From: Parapristionchus giblindavisi
Taxonomy: Eukaryota; Nematoda; Chromadorea; Rhabditida; Diplogasteridae
Direction: 5' to 3'
DNA: 64,000 bases
Assembly: GCA_943737045.1 (NCBI GenBank)
Contig: CALSFV010000013.1
Coordinates: forward strand, 596,501-660,500
The position numbers were made by a program, and so were the translations under genes. Positions within the stretch are counted from its first letter, which is position 1. Each line of letters starts with the position of its first letter. A model generated the notes under the pieces. It searched no databases. It had not been told where the DNA came from and saw nothing but the letters and a program-made list of their open reading frames with translations. Of the stretch, positions 22,301 through 32,648 are shown one piece after another.

Positions 22301-25300
22301 CCAGATCGAAAGTCTTTGCGAATGTCCGGACCATGCTCGAGTCTTACCGAGCCGGTCTCTTAAGAGAGATGGCCGTTAAGACTCGACCACCCCCCGGACG
22401 CGTGCGCTAGCAATGAGAACTGGAAGTCCATACTTGGGTGTTAGGAGTGTCACCGGCCCTTATTAAACAAAACCCCTGAAATTTCCTGTTTGTGCCCTCA
22501 GGCTATTAGAAAAATTAATTGAAGTGCGAAAACGTTAAAAAATCATAATTTCTCAAATTCTTGAGATAGAGTCTAAATATCATTTGCGATGCATCTATGG
22601 TGCACAGACCTTGCTAATTCACTGTTTGCATCGAATGTCCGTTGATTCTCAAACCGGTTTTTTGACTCAAAATTTTGGTTTTTTCGGACAAATCATCGCT
22701 TGTTGTAGTTTGCTCCCAAAATTTCCGACCAGGTATTATAGCCTAAACAATTCTGCATTGTTTTAACTTAAAACTGGGTTCTTACCGATCGACCATTTTG
22801 CCGAATTTTTCGCTCGAAGTTCCGTCCTGTTTTCCCGCACAAATGCTGTATTTTCCAAACGATTGGTGCGGAATTGTGGTCCACTCACAGTTTAGAGGTG
22901 AGACGAGTAAAATGACACAAGAAGCCCATCACTTAGATCACTTTGAAAATTTCGATTTTCACGACCCGGAGGCCATGGTCAGAAAATTTCGAAATTTCTC
23001 AAGTTTGAAATGTTTTCATTTATGCGGCTTATTGTGAAGTACTAATGAAGTGAATAATATTCAGCCAATGCTTAATGGCTGATCTATCCTTTCAACCGTT
23101 TTTTTTCGAAAATTTTCATTCTGATTGCGTGCGAAAAATCAGAATTGTGTTTGAATCAGTTTCCAACTTGCTTTTTGTAACATTCTGTCATAGTACTTTG
23201 CAATGTACATAATCAATATGAAAATCGTTTATTTTCGAAAATTTCATTTTTTTGACATGACCCCGGGGCCATGGAAATCGATTTTTCAAAAGTGAGCCGA
23301 ATGCCGGGATTTCAGTTCTACTAGGTTTACTCATCATGAAACTTCACATTGTCATTGTCATTTGCTCATTGTCGCAGCATTCGAGTTGACAAACTGCAAT
23401 ATTTCAGAAATTTTCCGAAAAAGTAGTAACTCAAATTGAATTTTTTGAATTTTCGAAATTAAACGATTTTCATATTGATTATGTACATTGTAAAGTACTA
23501 TGACAGAATGTTCTAGAAAGCAAGTTGGAAACTGATTCAAACACAATTCTGATTTTTCGCACGCATTCAGCACGAAAATTTTCGAAAAATGGTTGAAAGG
23601 TGAGATCAGCCATTGAGCTTTGGCTGAATATTATTCGCATCATTAGTACTTCACAATAAGCCCCATAAATGAAAACATTTCAAACTTTGAAATTTTGAAA
23701 TTTTCAGACCATGACCCCCGCCCGGGTCGTGAAAATCTAAATTTTCAAATTGATCCAAGTGATGGACTTCTTGTGTCATATTACTAGTCTCACCTCGAAA
23801 CTTTGAGTAGGCCCCAATTCCGCACCAATGGTTTGGAAAATACAGCATTTGGTCGGGAAAAACCATCGATGACGGACCTTCGATCGAAAAATTCGAGAAC
23901 TGGGTCTATCGTGAAGAACCCAGTCTTAAGTGAAATCGATGCAGAATTGCTTAGGCTACAATACCTGGTCGAAAAACTCTGGAGCAAACTACAACAAGGG
24001 ATGATTTGTACGAAAAAAACAAAAATTTGAGTAAAAAAAGTGGTTTAGGAATCAACGGACATTCGATGCTAATAGTGAATTAGCAAGGTCTGTGCACAAT
24101 AGATGTATCGCAAATGATATTTAGACTCTATCTCAACAATTTGAGAAATTATGATTTTTAATCGTTTTCGCACTTAAATTAATTTTGCTAATAGCCAGAG
24201 GCACAAACATGAAATTTCAGGTGTTTTGTGTAATAAGGGCCGGTGACACTCCTAACACCCAAGTATGGACTCCCAGTTCTCATTGCTAGCGCACGCGTCC
24301 GGGGGTGGTCGAATATGATCGAGTCTTACGGATCATGCCTCTTAAATGCAGTCACTGACTGGCAGTTTACTGCAAGTTTACTACAGTCGCGCCGGAAAGT
24401 CAGTGCCAACTTTTTGTTTTTGCTATATTTTTTGAACAAAGTGTGCTATGGGGCCGCTCTCGCGAGTTCTTATGGGAAATTTATCGAGCAATCCGGCCCT
24501 GATATTGCCGACTCATGAAAATTTCTCATTATTGCGTAATGATGACGCAATCGAAGTCCACTTTTTTTGAAAAATCATAACTCAGAGGAAAAATTTTTTC
24601 CAGCCTACCGTTCTTCTATAAGTTTGAGATCTACGCGTCGGCTACCCATAAAAATTTTTTTAGGTTGTGTGATTTTTTTTCAACCGCAGCGGCCTTGCTG
24701 CAAAATGGCGGCTGCAAACTCAGATCTCAGATCGAAGACATGCTAGAGACTAGTTCTTGGGATCAAAATGATCCTTATGATGTCCCAAATAATCCCTGAA
24801 ATGTTGGTCCTGATCGGACCACAATTGCCTTCAGTAGACCAAAAAGTCACTTTTTCAGATGACCTCACTTTGAGGGCCTACAATTATGAGAGTGATTTTT
24901 CTAAAAATGTGGTTCTTGTGCTAAAATATGCCAAACCCATCCCAGAAGCCATCCTCACACTTTGGTGAAAGCACCTTGCTTCGCATCTTCACGGCAAACG
25001 ATAAGCGAGCATGCACTCGTTTCGGAGGCGCACGTCCAGGGGAGGGGAGGGGAGGGAGGGGGGCGCGCACGCACAGTGAGTGCGTGCGGGAAAGACTGAT
25101 GTGGCACCGAGAGGCTGTAAGATGGGTTCTCCCAAGCTTGCAGACTTATTCTATGATGGTTTCGGCACATTTTAGCACAAGAACCGAAATTTTAGAAAAA
25201 TCACTGTCATAATTGTATGTCCTCAAAGTGAGGTCATCTGAAAAAAAGTGACTTTTTTGGTGTACTTTATGGTAGCCTAGTGATTTTTTTTAATTGAAAA

Positions 25301-26614
25301 GAATACATTTTAGAACAAGAATTTAAAAAAAATAGAAAAATCACTAGGCCTACACCAAAAAGTCACTTTTTCAGATGACCTCACTTTGAGGGCATACAAT
25401 TATGACAGTGATTTTTCTACAATTTCGGTTGTTGTGCTAAAATGTGCCGAAACCATCATAGAATACGTCTGCAAGCTTGGGAGAACCCATCTTGCAGCCC
25501 CTCGGTGCCACATCAGTCTTTCCCGCACGCACTCACTGTGCGTGCGCGCCCCCCTCCCTCCCCTCCCCTCCCCTGGACGTGCGCCTCCGAAACGAGTGCA
25601 TGCTCGCTTATCGTTTGCCGTGAAGATGGGAAGCAAGCTGCTTTCACCAAAGTGTGAGGATGACTTCTGGGATGGATTTGGCATATTTTAGCACAAGTAC
25701 CATATTTTTAGAAAAATCACTCTCATAATTGTAGGCCCTCAAAGTGAGGTCATCTGAAAAAGATACTTTTTGGTGTACTCAAGGCAATTGTGGTCCGATC
25801 AATACCAAACTTTCACGTTGTATTTGGGACATCATAAGGATCATTTTGGTCCCAAGTACGAGTCTCTAGCATGTCTTGGAGCTGAGATATGAGTTTGCAG
25901 CCGCCATCTTGCAGCAAGGCCGCTGCGGTTGAAAAAAATCGCAGCAACCTAAAAAAATTTTTCTGAGTAGCCGAGGCGTAGATCTCAAACTCATAGAAGA
26001 ACGGTAGGCTGGAAAAAAATCTTCCTCGGAGTTATGATTTTTCAAAAAAGTGCACTTCGATTGCGTCATCATTACGCAATAATGAAAAAATTTCATGAGT
26101 TCTCAATATCAGGGCCGGATTCCTCGATAAATTTCCTATAAGAACTCGCGAGAGCGGCCCCATAGCACGCTTGGTTCACTAAATATAACAAAAACAAAAA
26201 GTTGGCACTGACTTTCCGGCGCTACTGTACCAGTGAAAGAACATCTGACGATACTTATTGTAGTATGAAAAACCACTTGCAGTAAACTTAGATCTGACTA
26301 GAAGTAGACTTCTTAAAGTGGGACTGATAAGTAAACTACTAGTTTTGAAATGAGATCATGACCGAGAAGGAACAGAAACATTTGCAGATTGTCAATTTGG
26401 TGGAGAGGACGGTTTGATCTTAGCAATGCTTCCCACTGGAAATAACACATGTCCTGATGGAGATCAAGTTCAAGTTGAGAAGGACGGAAAGACTTATACT
26501 TCAGACGTTATCGTATGCAACGAGGATAAGACATTCACCATTGGTGGTGACAATTTTGAAGCAGACCAATCAATAAAAATTACATGCATTCCGAAGGAAG
26601 GGGATGGGTGTTAA
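10349..26614 (+). CDS. Gene 2: secreted two-cassette cysteine-rich protein, 16-kb gene with transposon-filled introns
   Basis: Exons: 10349-10397 (signal, MFLLLHFISLSALCAT), 10438-10571 (B1), 11725-11777 (C1), 15881-15923 (D1), 15981-16008 (E1), 16089-16283 (A1), 16367-16509 (B2), 17122-17174 (C2), 17292-17349 (D2), 17895-17931 (E2), 26388-26614 (A2, stop). Their lengths sum to 1020 nt, exactly 340 codons with the stop, and all internal phases agree. The product is a signal peptide, CCP-like domain, four-Cys domain, CCP-like domain and four-Cys domain ending in DGC; secretion is expected and function is unknown. Odd point: after exon 1 the sequence is ACAG/TTACTG, where paralogues have ACAG/GTTGAT or TCAG/GTTGTT. 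One G seems to be lost, so a canonical donor would shift frame straight into a stop. It may be a recent pseudogene, use a non-canonical donor, start at the ATG at 10440, or reflect a base error. Poly(A) signals are near 26745. Confidence 0.78.
10826..11105. repeat. Direct repeat of a GC-rich unit (two copies, about 170 bp apart)
   Basis: Two copies share CAACGAT-ACAA-CAA, then TGCGGCATGATGCGGC (at about 10872 and 11043), then a GC-rich CCCGCGGGCC block, then CGTTTAGGGAG and GCGAACGTGCG. The sequence lies in the gene 2 B1-C1 intron and is non-coding. Confidence 0.6.
11278..11464. mobile_element. 187-bp palindromic MITE with TA duplication
   Basis: TA lies at 11276-11277 and 11465-11466. The inverted ends start CTCTGGTATTTTGCCACTTA and consist of repeated AAGTNTACTTAA words throughout, so the whole element folds into a hairpin. 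It is in the gene 2 B1-C1 intron. Fragments with similar words occur at about 26231-26345. Confidence 0.8.
12364..12987. mobile_element. Fold-back element, TTA duplication, CAAGGAGTCTC ends (Tc4/Tc5-like)
   Basis: TTA lies at 12361-12363 and 12988-12990. The termini CAAGGAGTCTC are inverted, and the complementary arms run through CTTAAGGTGGCGATCAGAG and GACCTCTTTAGCATTTTT. The C-A/T-AGG start plus TNA target matches Tc4/Tc5-type elements. There is no transposase. It is nested inside the 11857-13997 element. Confidence 0.75.
13042..13530. mobile_element. G-run-ended palindromic element, 8-bp duplication ACAACATA
   Basis: ACAACATA is repeated at 13034-13041 and 13531-13538. The ends are GGGGAGGTATC and GATACCCCCTC, followed by short repeats of the form ACGGCAACRATCAAA. 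The core is a palindrome around 13355 with GGAATCGCGAACTGAT arms. The end architecture matches that of 2444-3632, and the core matches 47430-47751 and the middle of 20141-22359. Confidence 0.75.
13103..13215. mobile_element. Nested 113-bp TTAA palindrome
   Basis: TTAA at 13099-13102 and 13216-13219 bounds inverted AGGGAGCGTTACCTC ends. It is inserted in one arm only of the 13042-13530 element; the other arm continues without it. Confidence 0.65.
14347..15788. mobile_element. Palindromic element with TTTTTTGGTAGTCCATAG ends
   Basis: The inverted ends at 14347 and 15788 extend inward for several hundred bases on each side (axis near 15067), which explains the duplicated frames on opposite strands. 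The centre holds a tRNA-like stretch at about 15243-15318 (minus; GGTGTAGTGGATAAGGTG with GGGGTTCGATC) and a coding-like acidic frame at 14966-15175. The target duplication was not resolved. It is in the gene 2 C1-D1 intron. Confidence 0.7.
14966..15175 (-). CDS. Acidic coding-like fragment captured inside a palindromic element
   Basis: A 69-codon frame on the minus strand includes a basic patch (NRKRR) followed by a very acidic run (DSDMDDDVFEEGEVEDEG). It lies in the unique centre of the 14347-15788 element, not in its arms. The composition is unlike neighbouring non-coding DNA and looks like the C-terminus of a nuclear protein, but I do not recognise it and find no upstream exon. It could be a transduplicated host gene fragment or chance. 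Confidence 0.3.
   Translation of the reverse strand: MYLKSTETKSSVRSTSGLNRKRRAVESKDSDMDDDVFEEGEVEDEGILGKPEDDYIRMVVEEECYEIFL
16552..17103. mobile_element. TTAA element carrying a tRNA-like module
   Basis: TTAA lies at 16548-16551 and 17104-17107. The ends AGGTGGAGTCCCACGA and its diverged complement belong to the same family as 11857-13997 and 17942-19035. A tRNA-like segment at about 16893-16960 has GTAGTTCAGTGGTTAG followed by CGGGTTTCTATTCCCG. It is inserted in the gene 2 B2-C2 intron. Confidence 0.75.
17942..19035. mobile_element. TTAA element abutting the E2 splice donor
   Basis: TTAA lies at 17938-17941 and 19036-19039, with ends AGATGGAGACCCACGAG and its complement (CTCATGGGTCCCCTTCT). 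It starts only a few bases after the donor of gene 2 exon E2 (GT at 17932). It holds the nested palindrome 18160-18964. Confidence 0.75.
18160..18964. mobile_element. Nested TA fold-back element, TAGGGTGATGTAAACAATAA ends
   Basis: TA lies at 18158-18159 and 18965-18966. The inverted ends are followed by inverted TTGTGCTTTTTGCAGGTG. An inner hairpin at about 18340-18505 pairs two copies of AAATGTGCTTCTTTCTA. Confidence 0.65.
19221..20099. mobile_element. TA fold-back element, GGGTTGC ends
   Basis: TA lies at 19219-19220 and 20100-20101, with ends GGGTTGCAGGAACG and CGGCAACCC. Inside, two inverted copies of ATTCGATAGGTATTCG and several GC-rich GTGCGGGGACTACGCAC hairpins occur. A related element lies at 59374-60511. 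Confidence 0.7.
20141..22359. mobile_element. Long TTAA palindrome 1 (2.2 kb)
   Basis: TTAA lies at 20137-20140 and 22360-22363. The inverted ends start GAGACCGGCTCGGTAAGACT. Almost the whole unit is self-complementary with its axis near 21250, giving mirror-image frames that are not genes. The core carries the ACCGTAACCGTCAGGAATCG motif shared with 13042-13530 and 47430-47751. It lies in the gene 2 E2-A2 intron. Confidence 0.85.
22364..24341. mobile_element. Long TTAA palindrome 2 (2.0 kb), sharing its left TTAA with palindrome 1
   Basis: TTAA lies at 22360-22363 (shared) and 24342-24345. The ends GAGAGATGGCC-GTTAAGACT and GAGGCATGATCCGTAAGACT resemble each other and those of palindrome 1. 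The axis is near 23332. A fragment of the same family is at 32985-33205. Confidence 0.8.
24384..26227. mobile_element. Palindromic TA element, CAGTCGCGCCGGAAAGTC ends
   Basis: TA lies at 24382-24383 and 26228-26229. The ends match over more than 25 bp with one difference (C/A at position 5). The arms mirror around 25306 and include GC-rich AGGGGAGGGGAGGG tracts. The CAGT ends and TA target fit Tc1/mariner mobilisation; no transposase is present. It is the last large insertion before gene 2 exon A2. Confidence 0.8.
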
Positions 26615-29478
26615 AATGTTTACCCTCCCCCATAAAGAAGTTGTTTTAATCCCATTTCCTCCCCTAAATGCATATCCGAGAGCATGGAATATTGGTTGCC
26701 CGTCTATTATTATATTAAAAATCAGCTTTGTCCTCATTTCTCCACTCAATAAATAATTCTCTCAAGATGAAATTTTGTTTACAAAATGACATCATATCTT
26801 ACCATGTCATAGTTTTAAATGAAAGTATTCTAAAATAAATCAGTAAATATGCGAAACTAAAAGAGAAAACTTTTTTTAAACATTTGAATTATATTTTTCC
26901 CGCGTGAATTGTATGGGTTTTCCACTAACAATAAAACGATAATCGAAAACGTCTTCAGGGAAAACTGTTTTCTTGGAAAATACGGCCTCGATGATCGTGT
27001 ATAATAAAACCTGCTTCGAATACCAGATACATTTCAACTTAAATTTTAAGAAAACTTAGCAAAACAGAGTACTTTACAAGGGATTCGAACCCGTGTAGTC
27101 ATGTTTGCCGAATAATGCCGTTCGCCACTTTACCATGAGAGTATAGAATATACGTAAGAGGACTTGGAAATATTTCTGATTTAAAGGTACGTCCCAAGAT
27201 AATTTGAAACTCTCAGCTCTGGCCACACATTCTCGCTCTCTTTGTTTACGAGAGAGTATTGCCAATGCGGAGAGTAAAAATAGTTTGGGGTGTTAAACCA
27301 TGACACTTCACAGGTCTTGTGTGCTGTGGAGTACACTGTTTCTATGTGTGACCTCGCAAAGGTTCTTACTAGGGAACAATAACCTTCCCGGATGAAACTA
27401 CGGGGAGTGACCTACATAGCGATAATCAGCATGGTCGACTTAGTAAGAATTAACTTTCAAAGTCTGCTATTTATCGATTTTGTAAAAGTCAACCCCGTCG
27501 CACATCCGCCGCAAGAGTGGCATTTTGGCACACGCGCAAGAGGATAAGGGGAGAGATAACGGCGGAAGGGTGAACTCTCGTTTCCAAGCGAGCTGTGATG
27601 TAGTGGTAAGGGCGCGTGGTCATTACTTTTCGCACACGAGTTCGATTCCCACGAGAACATTTTTTTGGCAGCATACAATTCGTAAAGCACATTGCTGTTT
27701 CAGTTGAAATACTGTCGAAAATATCAAGTTATCTTGTTTTTGCAACTTTTTTCGCTCTCTTTTGTTAACTATTCCTTGTAGCAAATCTGTAGAGAATCGA
27801 ATAATAGTAACAATTCTATAGAAATTTTTTTAAAATTAATATAAATGTTCAACCTATGTACAACTACATCACAGGAACTTGCAATATATATACCTACCGG
27901 GTTAAAAGGTTGGTGTTGTTGGATTTAACATAAAATTCCTTAAATGAACACATCAATTACAAGCAAAACAGATTTTAAAAAGTTGCAAAAACAAGGTAAC
28001 TTGATATTTTCGACTTTATTTCAACTGAAACAGCAATGTGCTTTGATGAATTGTAGGCTGACAAAAAAATGTTCTCGAGGGAATCGATCTCGTGTGCAAA
28101 AAGCAATGACCACGCGCCCTTACCACTACACCACAGCTCGCTTGAAAACGAGAATCCACCCTTCCGCCGTTATCTCTCCCCTTATCCAATTTGGGCGTGT
28201 GCCAAAATGCCCCTCTTGCGGCGGATGTGCGACGGGGTTGACTTTTATAAAATCAATAAATAGCAGACTTTGAAAATTAATTCTTGCTAAGTCGACCATG
28301 CTGATTATCGCTATGTAGGTCACTCCCCGTAGTTTCATCCGGGAAGGTTATTGTTCCCTAGTTAACCTTTGCGAGAACCTTTGCGCCTGTAAAATGTGCA
28401 GTCAAATAGATAAATGTGCAGTCGTATATTGCACAGTCACAACGCAGTGACTGTTCTAATTCTATCTTCCGCGATAATAAGAACAGCAACTAGGATATTC
28501 CCGTTTACTATACCATATCACATTAACCCTCACCGCCGTAATCAATAATCGAATCGTCCAAAATCTCGATGATCTATTTTAGATAACTAGGAAACCTTGC
28601 AGGACACTCTACCAGTTCCGTTGCATTTATTGTCCTTCGAAAATATTAGCATTTACAGTAAAACCATTCTTACCTACAGTATCCCACTTATTATGTACTG
28701 TAATATCATACTACGGTAACCCCATTTTCTTAGGGTCCACTTCTTTAAAACTGTTTCGTAATATTGCAGTCCCCAAAATTATCTTGCGGTAAAAAATTAA
28801 CAAAACTGATCACAAACTAACTTTTCAAGTAAATTTGTGTTAATTTTCTATATCCGTATTTTTTGTTATTTTTTGGTTTTTGCAGAAAAACCAAGCCCTG
28901 ATTCGCATGGTGAGATTTAAAAAAAGGGAATGTTCTTATTCATTACTTCTATTCAGCGTACAAAAATCACTTGTTTTATTTGAAGAAGAGACTTTCTTGT
29001 CTTGCATGGTTCAGAAACTATGCCGATCTCTTTTATATATCAAATAGCGCGCGGCGAAGGTCAGCCGGGTTAGGTGAGAGGCAGCGGAGAGTCAATCGAG
29101 AGGCGGGCCGAGATCTAGCCTTTCAGCGACTCTTTAGAGCCCAGTGTCATTTTCTTATGCAAGTACATTTTATACGCACAATATATTCAATTCTTTATTC
29201 AGCGTGTGGAGCTTATTTGTGAAGCTTAGATGAATATTTTGAATTTCACCAAATAGCAAATACTGGATTATCTAGGTACGACATGAACTTGCTGCATCAC
29301 GCCCGAACGTTTTGTTTTGCGAATTGTTGTATTTATTTGTCAAATTTTGTGAATATTTATCTTTGTGATTTTTTTTATCTTGTGAAAAATGTCATAGCTG
29401 GAGGGATCATCAAAAAGGAGCGGTAATACATTGTTCTTGATATTATTTTAACCGCTTCAACGGACAAAAGCGGTGAAA
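26615..29478. other. Intergenic region without a recognised gene
   Basis: Contains the gene 2 3' region, a minus-strand tRNA-like segment at about 27066-27150 (B-box GGGATTCGAACCC read reversed), the fold-back at 27369-28361, and a right end of the TTAA family near 28730-28755 (GGGTCCACTTCT then TTAA). The segment 28900-29478 resembles the mirror regions near 58460-58800 and 61140-61490 (downstream of the E+A exons). Confidence 0.5.
27369..28361. mobile_element. Tc4-like fold-back element with tRNA-like modules in both arms
   Basis: TTA lies at 27366-27368 and 28362-28364. The ends are CTAGGGAACAATAACC and its complement. CTAGGGAA plus a TNA target is the signature of Tc4-type elements. Both arms carry a tRNA-like sequence (about 27588-27655 plus; 28075-28145 minus: GATGTAGTGGTAAGGGCGCG, then GTTCGATTCCC). 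There is no transposase. Confidence 0.82.
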
Positions 29479-30099
29479 TTAACACTCATTCTTCACATTG
29501 CAACTTATTTCCGTTGCTTCGTTCCCTTCAACATTATTTCCACCAATAGTAAAGGCTAGATTCTCATTGCATGTGATATAATCGGAAGTATAGATCTTCT
29601 CGTCTGCGTCAACAACTTTAACTTGTTCTCCAGTGGGACAAGTGTTGTTGCCTTTATGAAGGGCCGCAACCGATTCGCCGTTTTCTCCACCAAAGTAACA
29701 GACTAAACACAGAACGTATTATTTAGTTGTATTCTTAAGCTTACAATATTCGGGAAATTCAACGCATGCCGCCTGAAAAGCAATGTTAAAGCAGAATGCT
29801 CATTTAGTAAAAAAAAGATAAGGTATTATAAAATGGAAAGAACTGGAAAATACCTGGAAGTTGGGATACACTTTATGCGTGACAGCATCAACCCATCTAA
29901 AGTATGCACATCAGTCTTATTTGGATTTTATAACAGTTCATTTATTTTTTCGTGCAAATAATCTAAACAAAACGTATTTCGTGAACAAGGGGTTTATGAA
30001 AAGTATATTTTATTTCTTCATAAATTGGAAAAAGGAGAATACTCACTGGTCATTCTCACAAGCGATATAAGCTATCGACAATATTCCATTGAGAGCTTT
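29479..30099 (-). CDS. Gene 5: 3' exons C-D-E-A of a cysteine-rich family member (minus strand)
   Basis: Exons in transcription order: 30047-30099 (C, 53 nt, GILSIAYIACENDQ), 29854-29896 (D, 43 nt, WVDAVTHKVYPNFQ), 29745-29772 (E, 28 nt, AACVEFPEY), 29479-29702 (A, stop). Splice sites and phases agree. The terminal domain has GNNTCPTGEQVKVV and ITCNENLAFTIGG, ending NEC. It is almost identical to the E+A exons at 58158-58451 and 61499-61792. No convincing B exon was found just upstream; a promoter plus signal exon on the same strand lies at 32600-32648, separated by repeats and a Tc5-like insertion. Whether one transcript joins them is unknown. Confidence 0.75.
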
Positions 30100-30465
30100 C
30101 TGGAAAATGAGTATTATACCAAAGATATTTCATTTTTCGTTTAGTATTGAGGCCAGACTAACAATAGTACAATCGTTCGTCCCAATTAATTTCACCACTC
30201 CGCTCATGGTTAGCAAAGGATTCAGTTAAAATGGCACTGTAATGCATTCCAGTCCAACTTTGGAAGAATCGTGTTCGTTGTCGTTGATATCATGGTTGAA
30301 GAAGTGATAATACAGAGATGTGCGGTGCTATTAGAACCTTTTTAACAGATCATTTTGCTCCGCTACTTTCCCTAATTTCCCACGGCGGCTCAATGGAGAA
30401 AAACCCCACACTTTACTTTGGCTTGAAGCCTCCCGCTCTACTAAAAATCGGCAAAGTTGTTCTGC

Positions 30466-30522
30466 ACCGGGCGGGATTCGAACCTACGAGGTTCGGATCG
30501 CTACACAAAAGTTGTAGTCACT
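30466..30522 (-). other. tRNA-derived sequence interrupted by the Tc5-like insertion
   Basis: A B-box-like GCGGGATTCGAACCTACGAG reads as tRNA-like on the minus strand. The uninterrupted version is at about 48290-48355, where the two halves are contiguous, so the 30525-32178 element inserted into it. Confidence 0.5.
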
Positions 30523-30524
30523 AA

Positions 30525-32178
30525 CAAGGGAATAGCCTCAGCTTGCATTTTTTTAACTGGATGAAATTTTGCATAGGCATAGCTGAACATATTGTAAGAA
30601 CAAATGTGAAGTCCGGAAATCCTGGCAGGCAATAGGCGAGCCAGAAAATCGGTCCAAACTTTTGACCCATGTTCAGTTAAGTTTCACCCACTCTGCGTCA
30701 AAACGATTTTTCGTTTCATGGTCTATTCCCTGAAAGAACAGAACAAGTGGAGTGGTGGTGTAGTGGCGAAGTATCCTCGGTATCTTGGCAACCATATTGG
30801 GTTCGATGCCGCTATGCTGCAAATTTTTTTGCATTTTTTCCAGAGGTTGGTAAATGTTCATTTTTCAATATTACAATTAAAATATTAAAGTATTTACTTT
30901 ATTGATCTTATCAACTATGTGAGACAAAATATCATTTTTTAAAGTAGTTTTATTTAGACGTTTCGGATACTATTTCTCCATCATCAGTGAAAGTTAACTA
31001 CCTACAATGGAAAAATATGAATAATATGAGATCCGACAAGTGGACCATAGAGTAGTGTTGATAGATGGACTAAATGATAGGAATAAGAATGAGAGATGAA
31101 TGGGCTCTTGGGTTGGTATGAGGTTTGGGACAGCAGGTCAGATAGAGGGAGAGAGAGAGAGGACTGTGATCAATTATAAATTTGTTCTTTCTTTTTCTTG
31201 TTTGATTTTTGTTCTTTGTTCTCCGACCAAGTGGTTTGGGGGGGGGGGTGTGCATTTCATTTCAATAACAATGGGATAATTGTCATTTAGTCAGGATAAA
31301 ATGCAAATTTAGTTGAGACTAAATTTTATTGTTAGTTTCGAATAAATATGCATTTTTAGTCCAGTCTAAATAGACTGGTCGAATAAAAAGCTAAATGCTC
31401 TTCGACCGAAAATATTCGCGGATTTTATTTTGGTATGGGGTTCAGGTCAGAAAGAGGGAGAGTGAGAAGAAGAGAGCAATTGTGCCGAACTGTCTATAGA
31501 ACTCTAACAAATATCCATACTCAACTTTTAACTTTGATCACATTCCTCTCTCTCCCTCTATCTGACCTGCTGTCCCAAACCTCATACCAACCCAAGAGCC
31601 CATTCATCTCTCATTCTTATTCCTATCATTTAGTCCATCTATCAACACTACTCTATGGTCCACTTGTCGGATCTCATATTATTCATATTTTTCCATTGTA
31701 GGTAGTTAACTTTCACTGATGATGGAGAAATAGTATCCGAAACGTCTAAATAAAACTACTTTAAAAAATGATATTTTGTCTCACATAGTTGATAAGATCA
31801 ATAAAGTAAATACTTTAATATTTTAATTGTAATATTGAAAAATGAACATTTACCAACCTCTGGAAAAAATGCAAAGAAATTTGCAGCATAGCGGCATCGA
31901 ACCCAATATGGTTGCCAAGATACCGAGGATACTTCGCCACTACACCACCACTCCACTTGTTCTGTTCTTTCAGGGAATAGACCATGAAACGAAAAATCGT
32001 TTTGACGCAGAGTGGGTGAAACTTAACTGAACATGGGTCAAAAGTTTGGACCGATTTTCTGGCTCGCCTATTGCCTCCCAGGATTTCCGGACTTCACATT
32101 TGTTCTTACAATATGTTCAGCTATGCCTATGCAAAATTTCATCCAGTTAAAAAAATGCAAGCTGAGGCTATTCCCTTG
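30525..32178. mobile_element. Tc5-like 1.65-kb fold-back element with TAA duplication
   Basis: TAA lies at 30522-30524 and 32179-32181. The ends CAAGGGAATAGCCTCAGC are inverted, and the arms are almost perfectly complementary around 31351. CAAGGGAA plus a TNA target agrees with Tc5-type ends. Each arm carries a tRNA-like module (about 30748-30822; 31881-31955: GGTGGTGTAGTGGCGAAGTA, GGGTTCGATGCC). The empty target is preserved in the mirror copy near 48298, with a single TTA. Confidence 0.88.
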
Positions 32179-32182
32179 TAAG

Positions 32183-32570
32183 CATGTTTGCGAACTCGTA
32201 AAACTTGATGATAGGTCTTGTCAGAAGCGTTCATATGGAGAGCAGAGCGCCCAGATATATCGTAGTCAACTTTCGCGCTGTGAGAACGTAGATGTTTTAG
32301 TGCTTATCAATCCATACTCTCGGTTGAAACGGGAGTCTCCGCCAACTGCATCAAGATTGATAGAATGAAGAAATGAGAGTTCTTTCTCCTCTTTCCCATA
32401 CTCTCTCGTCCTAATCCAATTTCATTTTCATATCGCCCCATTATCCTATAAAAGCATTCCATTCATTCTCTCCGGTTCAGACCAAAGCTCTCCCATCTTG
32501 AGGAGAACTCGGGGATCATTTCGCACCCATGGACATCGTCCTCCCTGTGAAGAGGATGTCCAATTTAATT
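32183..32570 (-). repeat. Dispersed repeat, mirror of 47925-48300
   Basis: The segment is complementary to 47925-48300 and contains GAGCTCTCC-type words shared with 1655-1850. It is part of the outer palindrome arms and is non-coding. Confidence 0.6.
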
Positions 32571-32599
32571 TAATTGAAATATTGAACATTAATAACAAC

Positions 32600-32648
32600 C
32601 TGAGGCGCAGAGCGCAGAAAGCGAGATGAATTGAAGAAGATGAAACAT
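32600..32648 (-). CDS. Signal-peptide exon of a family member
   Basis: A 49-nt exon encoding MFHLLQFISLSALCAS followed by a G and a GTTGTT donor has the same length and phase as the signal exons at 34283-34331 and 43863-43911. Upstream sequence up to about 32745 matches the conserved promoter block of genes 2-4. It lies downstream of the B exon at 32831-32961 on the same strand, so it does not belong to that exon. The next exon on this strand could not be identified before the C exon at 30047-30099. Confidence 0.65.

Noticed and set aside
25400..25691. GC-rich frames with Pro- and Arg-rich proteins around 24928-25691
   Set aside because: Inverted arms of the 24384-26227 palindrome; both strands and several frames are open because of low-complexity G/C tracts.
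30160..30300. Possible B exon upstream of the C exon at 30047-30099
   Set aside because: A short stretch (KVGLECITV) has a suitable cysteine, but the donor and the rest of the exon are not recognisable and a stop follows.
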